From positions 21,962-85,961 of the forward strand of contig NZ_JAKWBL010000005.1 of the NCBI RefSeq assembly GCF_022513635.1: 64,000 bases of DNA. The letters run 5' to 3'. Shown here in pieces: positions 29,305 through 39,350 of this stretch (position 1 is its first letter; the number at the start of each line of letters is the position of its first letter). This stretch comes from Paraniabella ginsengisoli. Lineage in GTDB: Bacteria; Bacteroidota; Bacteroidia; Chitinophagales; Chitinophagaceae. Made by a program: the position numbers and the translations under genes. The notes under the pieces are model-generated. The model was not told where the DNA came from. It worked only from the letters and a program-made list of their open reading frames with translations, and made no database searches.

Positions 29305-29973
29305 ATGCAACTCAATCAATATATCGATCATACCATTTTAAAACCTACAACCTTAGTTAGCGATATTGAAAAAGTTTGTGCGGAAGCAAAGCAATACCAC
29401 TTTGCGTCTGCCTGTGTTCCGCCACCTTTTGTAAAAAAATCAAAAGAACTGCTTCTAGACAGTGGTGTCAAAACCTGCACTGTTATTGGGTTCCCGTTTG
29501 GCTATTCTGCCATCGAAGCTAAACTTGCCGAAACGCTTTTAGCTATTGTTGACGGTGCGGATGAACTAGATATTGTAATTAATTTAATCGCATTAAAAAA
29601 TAATGATTGGCAATATCTCGCCAACGAGGCGAACCATTTAATACCTATCATCAAAGAAAAAGGGAAAACAGTTAAGATCATTATTGAAAGCGGTGTATTG
29701 ACAGATAACGAAATCATTAAATGTTGCGAACTGTATGGCGTTGCGGGTATTGATTATTTAAAGACTTCTACAGGTTATGCTGAGAAAGGCGCGAGCATAC
29801 ATGCCGTTGAATTATTTAAAAAACATTTGCCACAAGGAACGGGTATCAAAGCCAGCGGTGGTATTCGGGATTACGATTTTGCCAAAAAACTAGTTGAAGC
29901 CGGTGCTGCCAGGTTAGGATGCAGCGCAAGCGTGGCGATTGTAGAAGGGGGAAAAGGGGAAGGAAGTTATTGA
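29305..29973 (+). CDS. deoC: Deoxyribose-phosphate aldolase
   Basis: DeoC splits 2-deoxyribose 5-phosphate into glyceraldehyde 3-phosphate and acetaldehyde, allowing growth on deoxynucleosides. The ATG at 29305 (MQLNQYIDHTILKP) fits the family start. Key parts are HFASACVPPPFVKKSKELL, VIGFPFGYSAIEAKLAE, IDYLKTSTGYAEKGASI with the Schiff-base Lys, and GIKASGGIRDYDFAKKL, which binds phosphate. The length, 222 residues, is typical. A nucleoside-permease-like transporter lies elsewhere in the window, so salvage of nucleosides is plausible, but the two genes are not linked. Confidence 0.95.
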   Translation: MQLNQYIDHTILKPTTLVSDIEKVCAEAKQYHFASACVPPPFVKKSKELLLDSGVKTCTVIGFPFGYSAIEAKLAETLLAIVDGADELDIVINLIALKNNDWQYLANEANHLIPIIKEKGKTVKIIIESGVLTDNEIIKCCELYGVAGIDYLKTSTGYAEKGASIHAVELFKKHLPQGTGIKASGGIRDYDFAKKLVEAGAARLGCSASVAIVEGGKGEGSY

Positions 29974-30037
29974 AAACAGTTGACGGATGGTAGTTGACAG
30001 AGGACAATTTGTACATCTCTGTATGTGAACTCATAAA

Positions 30038-32723
30038 CTAACCCCTCCCACTATTTTCAACATACCCTTTTAGTTCTTCATTAAAAGCTTTTTCTTTTAT
30101 TAATTGCTCTAATGTCAGGTGCATCCTGTAACGCCAGTAGTGCTGAGGGTTTGCTGGTATGTTAATGCGTTCATCATCCGGGTTGGTGCGGCGTAATTCG
30201 GCACTCATACCCAAAATATCCTGTAGCTGAAAAATACTCCACATTGCAGGTGAATATAAATGCTGCAACACAATGGCCCGGTTAATCCAGGGCTCGCAGA
30301 ACTGCGGCGCATCGCCGCTTTGTCCCAACTCATTATTATAAAATTGTTGAGTCGTATTTTTATCTTCTTGCCACCAGCTGCGTACCGTACTCATATCATG
30401 AGTGGATGGTGTAACAACAGATAAATAGGGAGCATCCGCCAGATTGCAAAATTTCACACCGGGATTTTTCGGCATTCTTTGTATTTCGAGGCTTAAAATC
30501 CCCAATTGTTTCATAACGCCCGGAACAGTTTCGGAACCATTCCCAAATCTTCGCCGCATATCAACATATTAGTTGCAGCCTTCAGTTCGGAAGTTTCTTT
30601 AATGATTCCTTTCTCCAGAAATCATTTTGCCTGCGATAGAAATAATCTATATATAAATTCCAAATCTTTTCTCTCATTTGCGGCTGCAAGTGGCGAAAGG
30701 AGCTGGTTTGGTCGATTGCTATCCGAAAATGAAATTCAGTTTTTTCTAAGCTTTCTTCTTCAAATAATATTACGTTACTGATCAGATCGAACAAGCCATC
30801 GCGCAACTGAGTACTGTTGCTATCTTGCTTTTTATGAAAATAGGATTCAACTTTTTTCTGTGTGTCAAATTGTGGAAGCAATAGGTATTGTCGCGGGCCG
30901 TGCTTCTGTAAAAATTTCTTTTTACATTTTCCGATTGTTCTTGAAATATTTCAATCAACACATCATCGGTTATATACGGCATACAGAACCTTTCATAATC
31001 AAACCAAATTCCCTGCTCGCCAAACTCGTTAATATGTATTGGTAAACAGGGATCGAATTTCCCCATTATTCCTTGAATAGCATGTAATGGAATGCTCCAT
31101 ATTCTAAAAAAGCCGAGGATATGATCAATTCTGAAAGCATCAAAATAATGGCTCATTTGCTCAAAGCGTTCACGCCACCAGGCGAATCCACCGTCTTTCA
31201 TCTTTTGCCAGTTGTAAGTAGGAAAGCCCCAGTTCTGGCCTTTTACAGCAAAATCATCAGGTGGCGCACCGGCCTGTACTTCCATCTTATATAAATCAGG
31301 AGCCACCCACGCATCGCAACCAAAACGATAGACTCCAATGGGGATATCCCCTTTAACGATTACACCCTTTTTACGTGCATATTCAACCGCGTCGCTTAAC
31401 TGCAGATGTAATTGATACTGCACATAACAGTAATACAACACCTGTTTGTTAGCAGGATTGTTGTCTTCAAAAAATTCGTTTATTTCTTTCTCATTATAAA
31501 TTTTGTTTGTTTGCCAATCCGACGGATTGGGAGACAGGTATTTATCGCGTAGATAAGAATAAGCCGCATAGGGTTTTAGCCAGCTTTTATTTTTCTCAAA
31601 AAAATCCTTATAGGAATGCGACTTTTGAAACGTAGCTGCCCGCTCTTCAAACGATTCCCGCAATACAGCCATTTTAAATTTCATCACCGCTTCGTAATCA
31701 ACATGTGCCAGTTCATTCAGTTGCTTACGTTTGGTTTTTATAGCCTCCTTTAATTCTTTATTTTTCTTTCCATCAATTTCGTCGATATTGATATAAATAG
31801 GATGAAGCGCAAATGCTGAAATGGCTGCGTATGGATAAGAGTCAAGCCATGTATTAGTAGCCGTTGTATCATTCACCGGCAGGATCTGGATCAATTTTAG
31901 CTTCGTTTTTACCGCCCAGTCCGTAAGCAGTTTCAGATCGCTAAACTCACCAACACCGAAGCCATTTTTACTTCGCAAACTAAAAACCGGAATGGCAACA
32001 CCGCCCCCGCGCCAGGTTTCGCCTTGCATATTAACAAAGCCATCTTGCAATATAGTTTGTTCATTAACTGAAGCTTGCTCAAAACATACGCGGTTTCCTC
32101 CATCTTCAAACCGGATAAATTCTTTTTTGCTTTATTAAAAATTCCATACTTATAAGCAAAAGGAGATTGAGTGCCTTTAAGGTTCAAGGCTGCAAACCAA
32201 CACATACCGTCAAAGTTTAAAACGATCGGATCTTTAATATCCCAACACTTTAAAGTTTCGCCATCTCCTAAAAGGCATACAACTTCGTCCTTTCCCAACA
32301 GTGGAGCTTTTATTTTAAAAACATGAGTAGTTTCTTCTTTATATTTAACTTTTACCGCTTTATGCCTGGGTAATAAAACTTCTTGAAATGGAGCCGTATA
32401 AAAAGTATTGGCAACTGCTCCAGCATAGTTCCAGGTATCATAAATATTCAACACTTCGATATTTTCGCGGTCAATAACTAATTGCCTTGGCTGCTGAAAC
32501 TCGTCAATGCAAACACCTTCTGCATCTTTAAAAATATATTTGTAAGACAATGTTTTTTAGGTAATGCAGCAACATCAATATTTATTTCAAGCCTCCAGTA
32601 TTCATCGTTAAAGTACTGCATTTCTACACTTTTACTACTTGGTCCTAATTCTTGGGCGTTAGCAATTATATATAGTTGTTCACCAAAATTTGTGTGATAT
32701 TTTAAAAAGAAAATAAGCTTCAT
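30038..32723 (-). CDS. malQ: 4-alpha-glucanotransferase MalQ with two CBM20 domains (five frameshifts)
   Basis: A GH77 amylomaltase that moves alpha-1,4-glucan chains in maltodextrin and glycogen metabolism. Two starch-binding CBM20 domains come first (MKLIFFLKYHTNFGEQLYII; then VIDRENIEVLNIYDTWNYAG). The GH77 barrel follows, starting at PVFSLRSKNGFGVGEFSDLK. FDAFRIDHILGFFRIW holds the nucleophile Asp, CGEDLG the acid/base Glu, and VVTPSTHDMSTVRSWW the third acid. Five single-base losses break it: near 32545, 32123-32128, 30919-30923, about 30590 and about 30535. Restoring all five gives exactly 896 residues, normal for this Bacteroidota architecture. No signal peptide, so cytoplasmic. Confidence 0.93.
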
Positions 32724-32909
32724 CTGTAAATGTTTTAGTTTGCAGCTAGTGTGAAAAAATCAACACGGACATATCCTAATATTGGAATTCTATCATTGTG
32801 TACAATATACACACAATAAAATTATTCCCAACTGCTCTCTCAAAATAAAGTTTGTAAAGTATTCATTTTTCGCCTTCATCACTTAAATTTGCAGCAAAAC
32901 AAATAAAGT

Positions 32910-33065
32910 ATGTCTTCTGCTTCAAAAAATAAAGGGTTAATGTGGATTTTATTTCTGATTGCAACTTTTGCATTCGTTTTCGCATGTTTCAGTCATTGGC
33001 CATGGTTGACGTTGATCCTTCCTTTCGTTACTACGTTCTTTGTTAAAGCGATGGATATTATTTAA
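32910..33065 (+). CDS. Small hydrophobic membrane protein (51 residues)
   Basis: A short gene reading MSSASKNKGLMWILFLIATF and then AFVFACFSHWPWLTLILPFV, with about two membrane spans and a short polar N-terminus. It has an in-frame ATG at 32910, a stop at 33063-33065, and a strong terminator 23 bases later that has no other gene to serve. I do not recognise a family. Confidence 0.6.
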   Translation: MSSASKNKGLMWILFLIATFAFVFACFSHWPWLTLILPFVTTFFVKAMDII

Positions 33066-33087
33066 TTTACTCCTGTTATAATATTGA

Positions 33088-33117
33088 AAAACCCGCTTTG
33101 AAGCGGGTTTTGTTTTG
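33088..33117 (+). terminator. Terminator after the 51-residue gene
   Basis: AAAACCCGCTT-TG-AAGCGGGTTTT, an 11-bp perfect stem followed by GTTTTG. On the minus strand it could also terminate the convergent isomerase gene at 33133. Confidence 0.8.
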
Positions 33118-33132
33118 TACAATATAGTTCTA

Positions 33133-33969
33133 TTACTTTTTCGTAGTCCTGATCACACCTCTGATATAACCAATCGATTCGGCAATACCCGCAAAAGGAT
33201 TTTTCATGTTGCGTTCATGCTCCAGGCTTAGCACGCCAGAATAACCTACTTGCCGCATCATTTTTACAAATGCAGGGTAATCAATAATTCCTCTTCCCAC
33301 TTCTACCGAATAACCTTGTTTTGTAGGTGCTGTAACATCTTTCAGGTGCATATCAAAAACTCTTGTATGATACTTTTTAAGATCAGCAACAGGATCCTTG
33401 CCATTACGTGTATCATGCCCAATATCTAAACACATTCCCATACGCGGATCGAGGTCTTTTACATTGTTCCAAACATCTTCTGCATCAGGATAAAGTTTCA
33501 TATCAGGCCCATGAAGATGAATCGCATACTTCATATCATACTCCTTCACTTTCTTATTTACATAAGGTAGTAACTCATAGTTTGGAACGCCAACGATTAA
33601 TTTTACACCTACGCGCTTTGCATATTCAAATGCTTCATCCACCTCTTTTTCGGTTTTCATGTAGATAGGTCCAACAGCATACCCTGTAACGCCTTTAGCT
33701 TTTAACTTTTCATGAAAAGCTGCAATCTGGTTAGCATTTGCGTCTAATGGCAAATGAAAACTTTTAATGCATAAGTAATGTACATCACTCTTTTCCATTG
33801 TTTCAAGAGCCGTATCAATTCCAAAATTGACAAAAGTATATCCGGCCATTCCTACTTTAAACTTCTCGTAAGTATCGATGGGTGGTTGAGGGTCGGGGCG
33901 CTTTTCCTGAGCGCTCGCAACAAGGCTTATCAATAAACTGACAGCAATAATTAAATTAAACTTCTTCAT
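33133..33969 (-). CDS. Exported sugar phosphate isomerase/epimerase-like TIM-barrel protein
   Basis: A 278-residue protein of the AP-endonuclease-2/xylose isomerase-like TIM-barrel superfamily. A signal peptide (KFNLIIAVSLLISLVASAQ) directs it to the periplasm. The barrel shows VGVKLIVGVPNYELLPYVNK, MGMCLDIGHDTRNGKDP with the metal ligands Asp and His, FDMHLKDVTAPTKQG, and GVLSLEHERNMKNPFAG, which provides the C-terminal Glu. Such periplasmic members are common in Bacteroidota next to sugar-use loci; the substrate is unknown. It starts after the infC terminator, so it is transcribed separately. Confidence 0.85.
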   Translation of the reverse strand: MKKFNLIIAVSLLISLVASAQEKRPDPQPPIDTYEKFKVGMAGYTFVNFGIDTALETMEKSDVHYLCIKSFHLPLDANANQIAAFHEKLKAKGVTGYAVGPIYMKTEKEVDEAFEYAKRVGVKLIVGVPNYELLPYVNKKVKEYDMKYAIHLHGPDMKLYPDAEDVWNNVKDLDPRMGMCLDIGHDTRNGKDPVADLKKYHTRVFDMHLKDVTAPTKQGYSVEVGRGIIDYPAFVKMMRQVGYSGVLSLEHERNMKNPFAGIAESIGYIRGVIRTTKK

Positions 33970-33987
33970 ATTATGGGCTAAAATAAA

Positions 33988-34013
33988 AAACCATCTGCAT
34001 ATACAGATGGTTT
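33988..34013 (-). terminator. Terminator of infC
   Basis: A perfect 10-bp stem AAACCATCTG / CAGATGGTTT with loop CATATA, 19 bases after the infC stop, followed on the minus strand by TTTTATTTTAG. It shows that infC is not co-transcribed with rpmI and rplT here. Confidence 0.8.
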
Positions 34014-34031
34014 CTATAATAAATTATAAAA

Positions 34032-34661
34032 CTATTTTTTCTTAATGGCTGCTTTAGGTGCAATCATTGCCAGCATTCTTCTACCTTCCAGCTTTGGCAT
34101 GTTCTCTAAAGTGCCAAATTCTGCAAGCCTTTCTGCAAACTTTAATAACAAGAGCTGACCTCTATCCTGAAACTGAATAGCGCGACCCTTAAACTGTACG
34201 TAAGCTTTTACTTTGTTACCGTCTTTCAAAAAGCCTTCCGCATGTTTAGCTTTGAAATCAAAATCATGGTCATCAGTATTGGGCGTAAATCGAATCTCTT
34301 TTATTTCTGTCGCTTTACTCTTCGCCTTCATCTCCTTCTCCTTCTTCTTCTTATCGTAAAGGAACTTATTATAATCAATGATTTTACAAACTGGAGGATC
34401 TGCCGTTGGTGAAATTTCTACCAGATCTAATTCTTGTTGCTGAGCCATTTTTAAGGCTTCTTGCGTAGCGTAAACGCCAGCCTCAACATTATCGCCCACC
34501 AGTCTTATTTGTGGAACCCTGATGTGGTGATTAATTCGGTGTTCTGCTTCTTTTTGTGGTAAACGTCCTCTGAAGTTTCCTTTTGGTCTGTTGCCTCCCG
34601 GCCTGTAAGGACCACCCGCACCAGGCGGACGGTTAAAAGTTGGTTTCTGTGGTACTGCCAT
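34032..34661 (-). CDS. infC: Translation initiation factor IF-3
   Basis: IF-3 binds the 30S subunit and checks initiator tRNA and start codon. A basic, Pro/Gly-rich 50-residue extension (NRPPGAGGPYRPGGNRPKG) precedes the N-domain (NHHIRVPQIRLVGDNVEAGV, DLVEISPTADPPVCKIIDYN). The linker follows (FLYDKKKKEKEMKAKSKA) and then the C-domain (EIKEIRFTPNTDDHDFDFKA). The product is 209 residues. The usual neighbours thrS, rpmI and rplT are not adjacent: thrS lies about 10 kb upstream on the same strand and rpmI/rplT are absent from the window. A hairpin terminator follows. Confidence 0.95.
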   Translation of the reverse strand: MAVPQKPTFNRPPGAGGPYRPGGNRPKGNFRGRLPQKEAEHRINHHIRVPQIRLVGDNVEAGVYATQEALKMAQQQELDLVEISPTADPPVCKIIDYNKFLYDKKKKEKEMKAKSKATEIKEIRFTPNTDDHDFDFKAKHAEGFLKDGNKVKAYVQFKGRAIQFQDRGQLLLLKFAERLAEFGTLENMPKLEGRRMLAMIAPKAAIKKK

Positions 34662-34858
34662 CTAAAACTTATTCGTTATGTTTCTTCCCGTCTGGAAACA
34701 TTTATTTTTTGCGGTTTTAATGCCATACGGGAATGGCATGTTAAAAAATTTTCACAAAGATGGGAATTAAACTTAGTATTACCATTTTTATTTTAACAGA
34801 TTTATTGAGGCAATTATCTTACCAAAAATTCAAAAATATTCTCTGATAAATACTAAAA

Positions 34859-34884
34859 ATAGCCGAAGCTAACGCCCCGGCTAT
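34859..34884 (-). terminator. Terminator of the RND efflux operon
   Basis: ATAGCCG / CGGCTAT, a 7-bp stem around a 12-base loop, 23 bases after the RND stop and followed on the minus strand by TTTTTAG. Confidence 0.65.
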
Positions 34885-34906
34885 GTATTATTTAAAGATG
34901 ATAGAC

Positions 34907-37900
34907 TTATGCTGCTTTTGCCTTCTTTTTACGATAGCTGATCTTTGTAATAAGCACATAAAGTACTGGTACTATAAAGATGGCCAATGAAGTGGCAGCA
35001 AGCATACCGCCAAATACAGTCCATCCAATGGTACGGCGACTAACGGAAGCAGCACCGGATGCAATCATTAGCGGAACGACACCTAATATAAACGCAAGAG
35101 AAGTCATAATGATCGGCCTTAAACGAAGCCTGACAGCCTGCAAAGTCGCCTGTACCACATCCATACCTTTATCTACACGCTCTTTTGCAAATTCTACAAT
35201 CAGGATCGCATTTTTGGCGGCCAAACCAATTAATGTAATTAATCCGATTTGAGCGTAAATATTATTAGATAATTTAGGCAAAAGTGTCAATGCCAGAATT
35301 GATCCGAACGCACCAATCGGAACAGCCAGTAATACCGAGAACGGAACAGACCAACTTTCATAAAGTGCCGCAAGAAATAAGAACACAAATACGATCGATA
35401 TTGCGAAAATGGTTGTCTGCTGATCTCCCGCTGCAATCTCTTCACGGCTCATGCCCGAAAATTCATACCCATAACCAGCAGGCAATGTTTTAGCCGCCTC
35501 TCTCAATGCGTCAATAGCTTCACCACTACTTGCTCCATCTTTTGGAGCACCATTAATTTCAACCGAGCGGTAAATATTGTAGTGCGATATAACAGCCGGC
35601 GCTTCTATGAGTTTTGTTGTAATAAGCATATTCATTGGAACCATGCCGCCCTGGCTATTGCGAACATAATAGTCTTTTAAATTATCTATCGAGCCGCGAT
35701 ACAGATAATCCGCCTGTGTCATTACTCTAAAATTGCGTCCATAAATATTGAAATCATTTACATAACTACTACCTAAAAAGTTTGAAAGCGTAGTATATAC
35801 TTCTGCTACATTTACGCCCATTTTTTTAGCCAGTTCTTTATTAACATTTACCTGGTAACTTGGCGTTCTGGCATTAAAGAAAGTAAATGCCCTTCCAATT
35901 GCAGGTTGTGAATTTACTGTCTGTAAAAAATTATTAGCAACCTGTTCAAATTTATTGACATCATCGGTAGAACCGGTTTGCTGTAACTGAAATGAGAAAC
36001 CTGCTGTAGCGCCCAAACCTGGTATAGCCGGTGGTGCAATGGGCATTACCCTCGCTTCTTTTATATCTTTGGTAGATTCAATTATTTTAGCGATTACCGC
36101 ATTTACATGATGATCTTCACCCTTTCGATCATCCCACTCTTTAAGTTTTACAAACATGGTACCCACGTTCGATTTCGAGCTGAAGCTTACAATATTTAAA
36201 CCAGCAAGACCTCCCACCACATCTACTTCAGGTAAGCTTTCCACACGATTCATAATTGTTTTTATCATTTCAATGCTTCGCGTGGTACTTGTTCCTTCAG
36301 GCAATTCGTAGGTTACATACATACGGCCCTCATCTTCTGTAGGAATAAATCCTGTTGCTTTTGTTTTAAACAAAAAGATCATGACTGCAATCACTACAAT
36401 TAAGAGTGTAACAACATAAGGCGTTTTCCGTATCCATTTTGCTACACTTCTTGTATAACCTAAAGTAACTTTATTGAACCAATTGTTGAAGCGATCAAAG
36501 AAACGATCGAGCACATTTTTACTTTTACCACTAGTATCAGTAGGTTTCAACAACAGCATACTTAAAGCAGGCGTGAGAGACAATGCCACAAAAGCTGAAA
36601 GCAATACTGATACAGCGATCGTAATAGCAAATTGTTGGTATAACCGGCCCACAATACCCGGAATAAATCCTACAGGTATAAATACCGCCGCAAGAATCAG
36701 TGCAATAGCAATTACCGGCGCGGAAATTTCTTTCATAGCCTTTATGGTAGCGTCTTTCGGCGACATACCTCTGCTATCTATATTATGCTGAATGGCTTCT
36801 ACCACCACAATAGCATCATCCACCACAATACCAATGGCTAATACGAATGCAAATAATGTAAGCGTATTAATGGTGAAACCTAATAAGTTAAAAAATATAA
36901 ATGTTCCAATCAGTGATACCGGAATGGCGAGTACAGGAATTAATGTTGCACGCCAGTTTTGCAAAAATAAGAACACCACCAAAACCACAAGTATCAAAGC
37001 CTCTACAAGCGTATGCATTACTTCGTTGATAGAAACCTGTACTACAGTTGCTGTTTCTAATGGTACTTTAAAATCGATGTCTTTTGGAAATGTAGGGCGT
37101 AGTCTTTCAAGCGCTTCATTAACACCTTTATAGGTGTCTAATGCGTTTGCGCCCGGTGCCTGATAAATCAACAGAAAGGAGCATGGTTTGCCACTTACAA
37201 AAGCATTCGCGGTGTAATCAAACTTTCCCAACTCTACTTTTGCTACGTCTTTTAAATATACTACACTCCCATCAGCAGGGCGTGTGCGCACAATAACGTT
37301 TTCAAATTGCTGAGGGGTATTAATGCGGCTGTTAGTTAACAAACTGTATTCAAAAACCTGTTGATCTTTTTGAGGATTACCACCAATAGTACCGGCTGCA
37401 GCTTGAAGATTCTGCTCCTGTAATGCGGCATTTATTTCAGCTGGCGAAATGCCTAAAGCTGCCATTTTAGAAGGGTTCAGCCAAACACGCATACTAAAAT
37501 CATCTGCACGCGAGAATATATCCCCAACTCCCTTTACACGAGCCAATGCATCTTTTACATATAAGTTTACATAGTTACCAATAAAATTGGCGTCATGTGT
37601 TCCATTAGGAGAATAAAACGCAAGCGCCATCATAATACTTGGATTACGCTTACGAACAGTCAATCCTAATCTTTTTACAGCATCTGGCAAAGTAGGTTCA
37701 GCAACACTTACACGGTTTTGTACATCCAGGGTTGCGATGTTAATATCGGTACCCACAGCAAAGTTTACAGTAATGCTGCTCTGCCCGCTACTGGTACTAT
37801 TACTGGTCATGTAGGTCATGCCTGGCGTACCATTGATCTGCGTTTCCATTGCAGTGGTTGTGGTTTGTTCTACTGTTTGCGCATCAGCACCAGTAAAATT

Positions 37901-38043
37901 ACCAGATATCTGTACCGTGGGGGGGATATGTCCGGATATTGAGCGACAGGTAGCGTGAGCATGGAAATAATGCCCACCAACACAATAACGATCGATACAA
38001 CTATTGCTGTTACCGGTCTTTTTATAAATACGTCTGCGATCAT
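34907..38043 (-). CDS. RND multidrug efflux permease, HAE1/AcrB type (one frameshift)
   Basis: An inner-membrane proton-driven exporter of drugs or hydrophobic compounds. The N-terminus MIADVFIKRPVTAIVVSIVI is typical of the HAE1 family. The first half of the membrane region has IGIVVDDAIVVVEAIQHNID with the paired Asp of the proton relay; the second half has LIGLAAKNAILIVEFAKE. A C run at 37919-37925 is one base short; restoring it gives SPPTVQISGNFTGADAQTVE and a 1045-residue protein, the normal length. It is the last gene of a tolC-adaptor-permease operon. Substrates cannot be read from the sequence. Confidence 0.95.
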
Positions 38044-38047
38044 GTGT

Positions 38048-38187
38048 GTTTTTAGATGACAGTTGACAGATGAGAGTTGACAGTAGCTGTCATCTATCAA
38101 CCGTCATCTGTCAACTTATTTTTTCGTTTTGTTGTATCAATTATTTGACAGATAGACACCATTATCTGTCAACTCTCATCTGTCAAC
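38048..38187. repeat. Direct and inverted copies of a CTGTCAACT/TCATCTGTCAACT motif
   Basis: This gap between adaptor and permease genes contains GACAGTTGACAGATGAGAGT then TGACAG, and the reverse CTGTCAACTCTCATCTGTCA, so at least four CTGTCAAC-type units in both directions. Similar strings occur at 4727-4752, 20918-20975 and 29975-29998. They can fold into hairpins but lack a U tract, so they probably do not end the operon. Confidence 0.55.
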
Positions 38188-39303
38188 TTACTTCTTTGCT
38201 TTGGTTGTGTCGGTAGTGATTTTAGCACCTTCTCTCAGATTTTGAACACCTTCCACCACAATTGTTTCACCAGCCTGCAAACCTTCTTTTATTAAAATAT
38301 TTGGTCCAATCTGCGTACCCAAAGTAACCTTACGCTGCGATACTTTACTGCTGTCGCCAACCGCATATACAAAGAAGTCGCCAAGTTGCTCAACAATAGC
38401 TTTATAAGGAATAAGCACAGAGCGGGAAGACGCCGAATTTAAAACGCGTACCGTTCCACTCATACCGGCTTTCAACATTTGGTTATCATTAGGGAAAACC
38501 AACCTGACTTTTATAGCTCCGGTTTGAGGATCTACAGCCCTATCTATAATTTGAATTTTGCCATGCTGTGGATATACATCATCGCCGAAGGCCAATGAAA
38601 ATGTAGAATCAACATTGTTTTTTGCGCTTTGCAACTTTGAAAATCTATAAATTTCTTTTTGATCGATGACAAAATCTACCGCCATTGGATTGTCTGTAGA
38701 AACTGTATTTAATATAGATTGACCAGCAACTACTGAAGTTCCTAAACGAACCTGCGATATACCTATAGTACCGCTGAATGGTGCATAAATAGTTGCAAAA
38801 TTTACATTAGCACGAACCGCGTTTGCCGAGGCTTTTGCTGCAGCTACCTGTTTTTTAGCGGCTGCTAACGCAGCATCTGCATAATCAACCTGTTGCTTGG
38901 CAATAGCATCCTGTTTATCTAAGGCATGATAACGTTCTGCATCTTTCTGGGCTTTAATAAGATTGGTTTCCTGCACAGCCACATCTGCCAGAGCAGCCTG
39001 GTAATTAGCCTGGTAAGTTTGCTGATCGATGGTATATAATTTCTGCCCTTTAGAAACCTTAGCACCGTCTTTGAAATGTATGCCAGTAATATAACCTGTA
39101 ACCTGAGGCCTAACTTCCGATTGATTTAGGGGAACTAGCGTAGCCGGATACTCATCATAATAAACAGTATTGCCGCTTTCTGACACCTGAACTACTACAA
39201 CCGGAACAGGAGCGTTAGCTGGCGGACCAGCCTGTTGCTTGCCCTTACAAGCTACTAATGTTAATAATAAGGCCGGAACTATGGACACCTTTGTGATATT
39301 CAT
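38188..39303 (-). CDS. RND efflux periplasmic adaptor (membrane fusion protein), lipoprotein
   Basis: A 371-residue adaptor linking the permease to the outer-membrane channel. The N-terminus has a lipoprotein signal (VSIVPALLLTLVAC, lipobox LVAC). A biotinyl-lipoyl half domain (YITGIHFKDGAKVSKGQKLY), a coiled-coil hairpin (VQETNLIKAQKDAERYHALD), the second lipoyl half (FATIYAPFSGTIGISQVRLG) and beta-barrel/MP domains follow in the AcrA order. It ends in a basic DTTKAKK. It is preceded by tolC (47 bases) and followed by the permease gene. Confidence 0.95.
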   Translation of the reverse strand: MNITKVSIVPALLLTLVACKGKQQAGPPANAPVPVVVVQVSESGNTVYYDEYPATLVPLNQSEVRPQVTGYITGIHFKDGAKVSKGQKLYTIDQQTYQANYQAALADVAVQETNLIKAQKDAERYHALDKQDAIAKQQVDYADAALAAAKKQVAAAKASANAVRANVNFATIYAPFSGTIGISQVRLGTSVVAGQSILNTVSTDNPMAVDFVIDQKEIYRFSKLQSAKNNVDSTFSLAFGDDVYPQHGKIQIIDRAVDPQTGAIKVRLVFPNDNQMLKAGMSGTVRVLNSASSRSVLIPYKAIVEQLGDFFVYAVGDSSKVSQRKVTLGTQIGPNILIKEGLQAGETIVVEGVQNLREGAKITTDTTKAKK

Positions 39304-39350
39304 GTGATAGATCTTAGATTTTAGATATTAGACTTTAGACTTTGTTTTTC

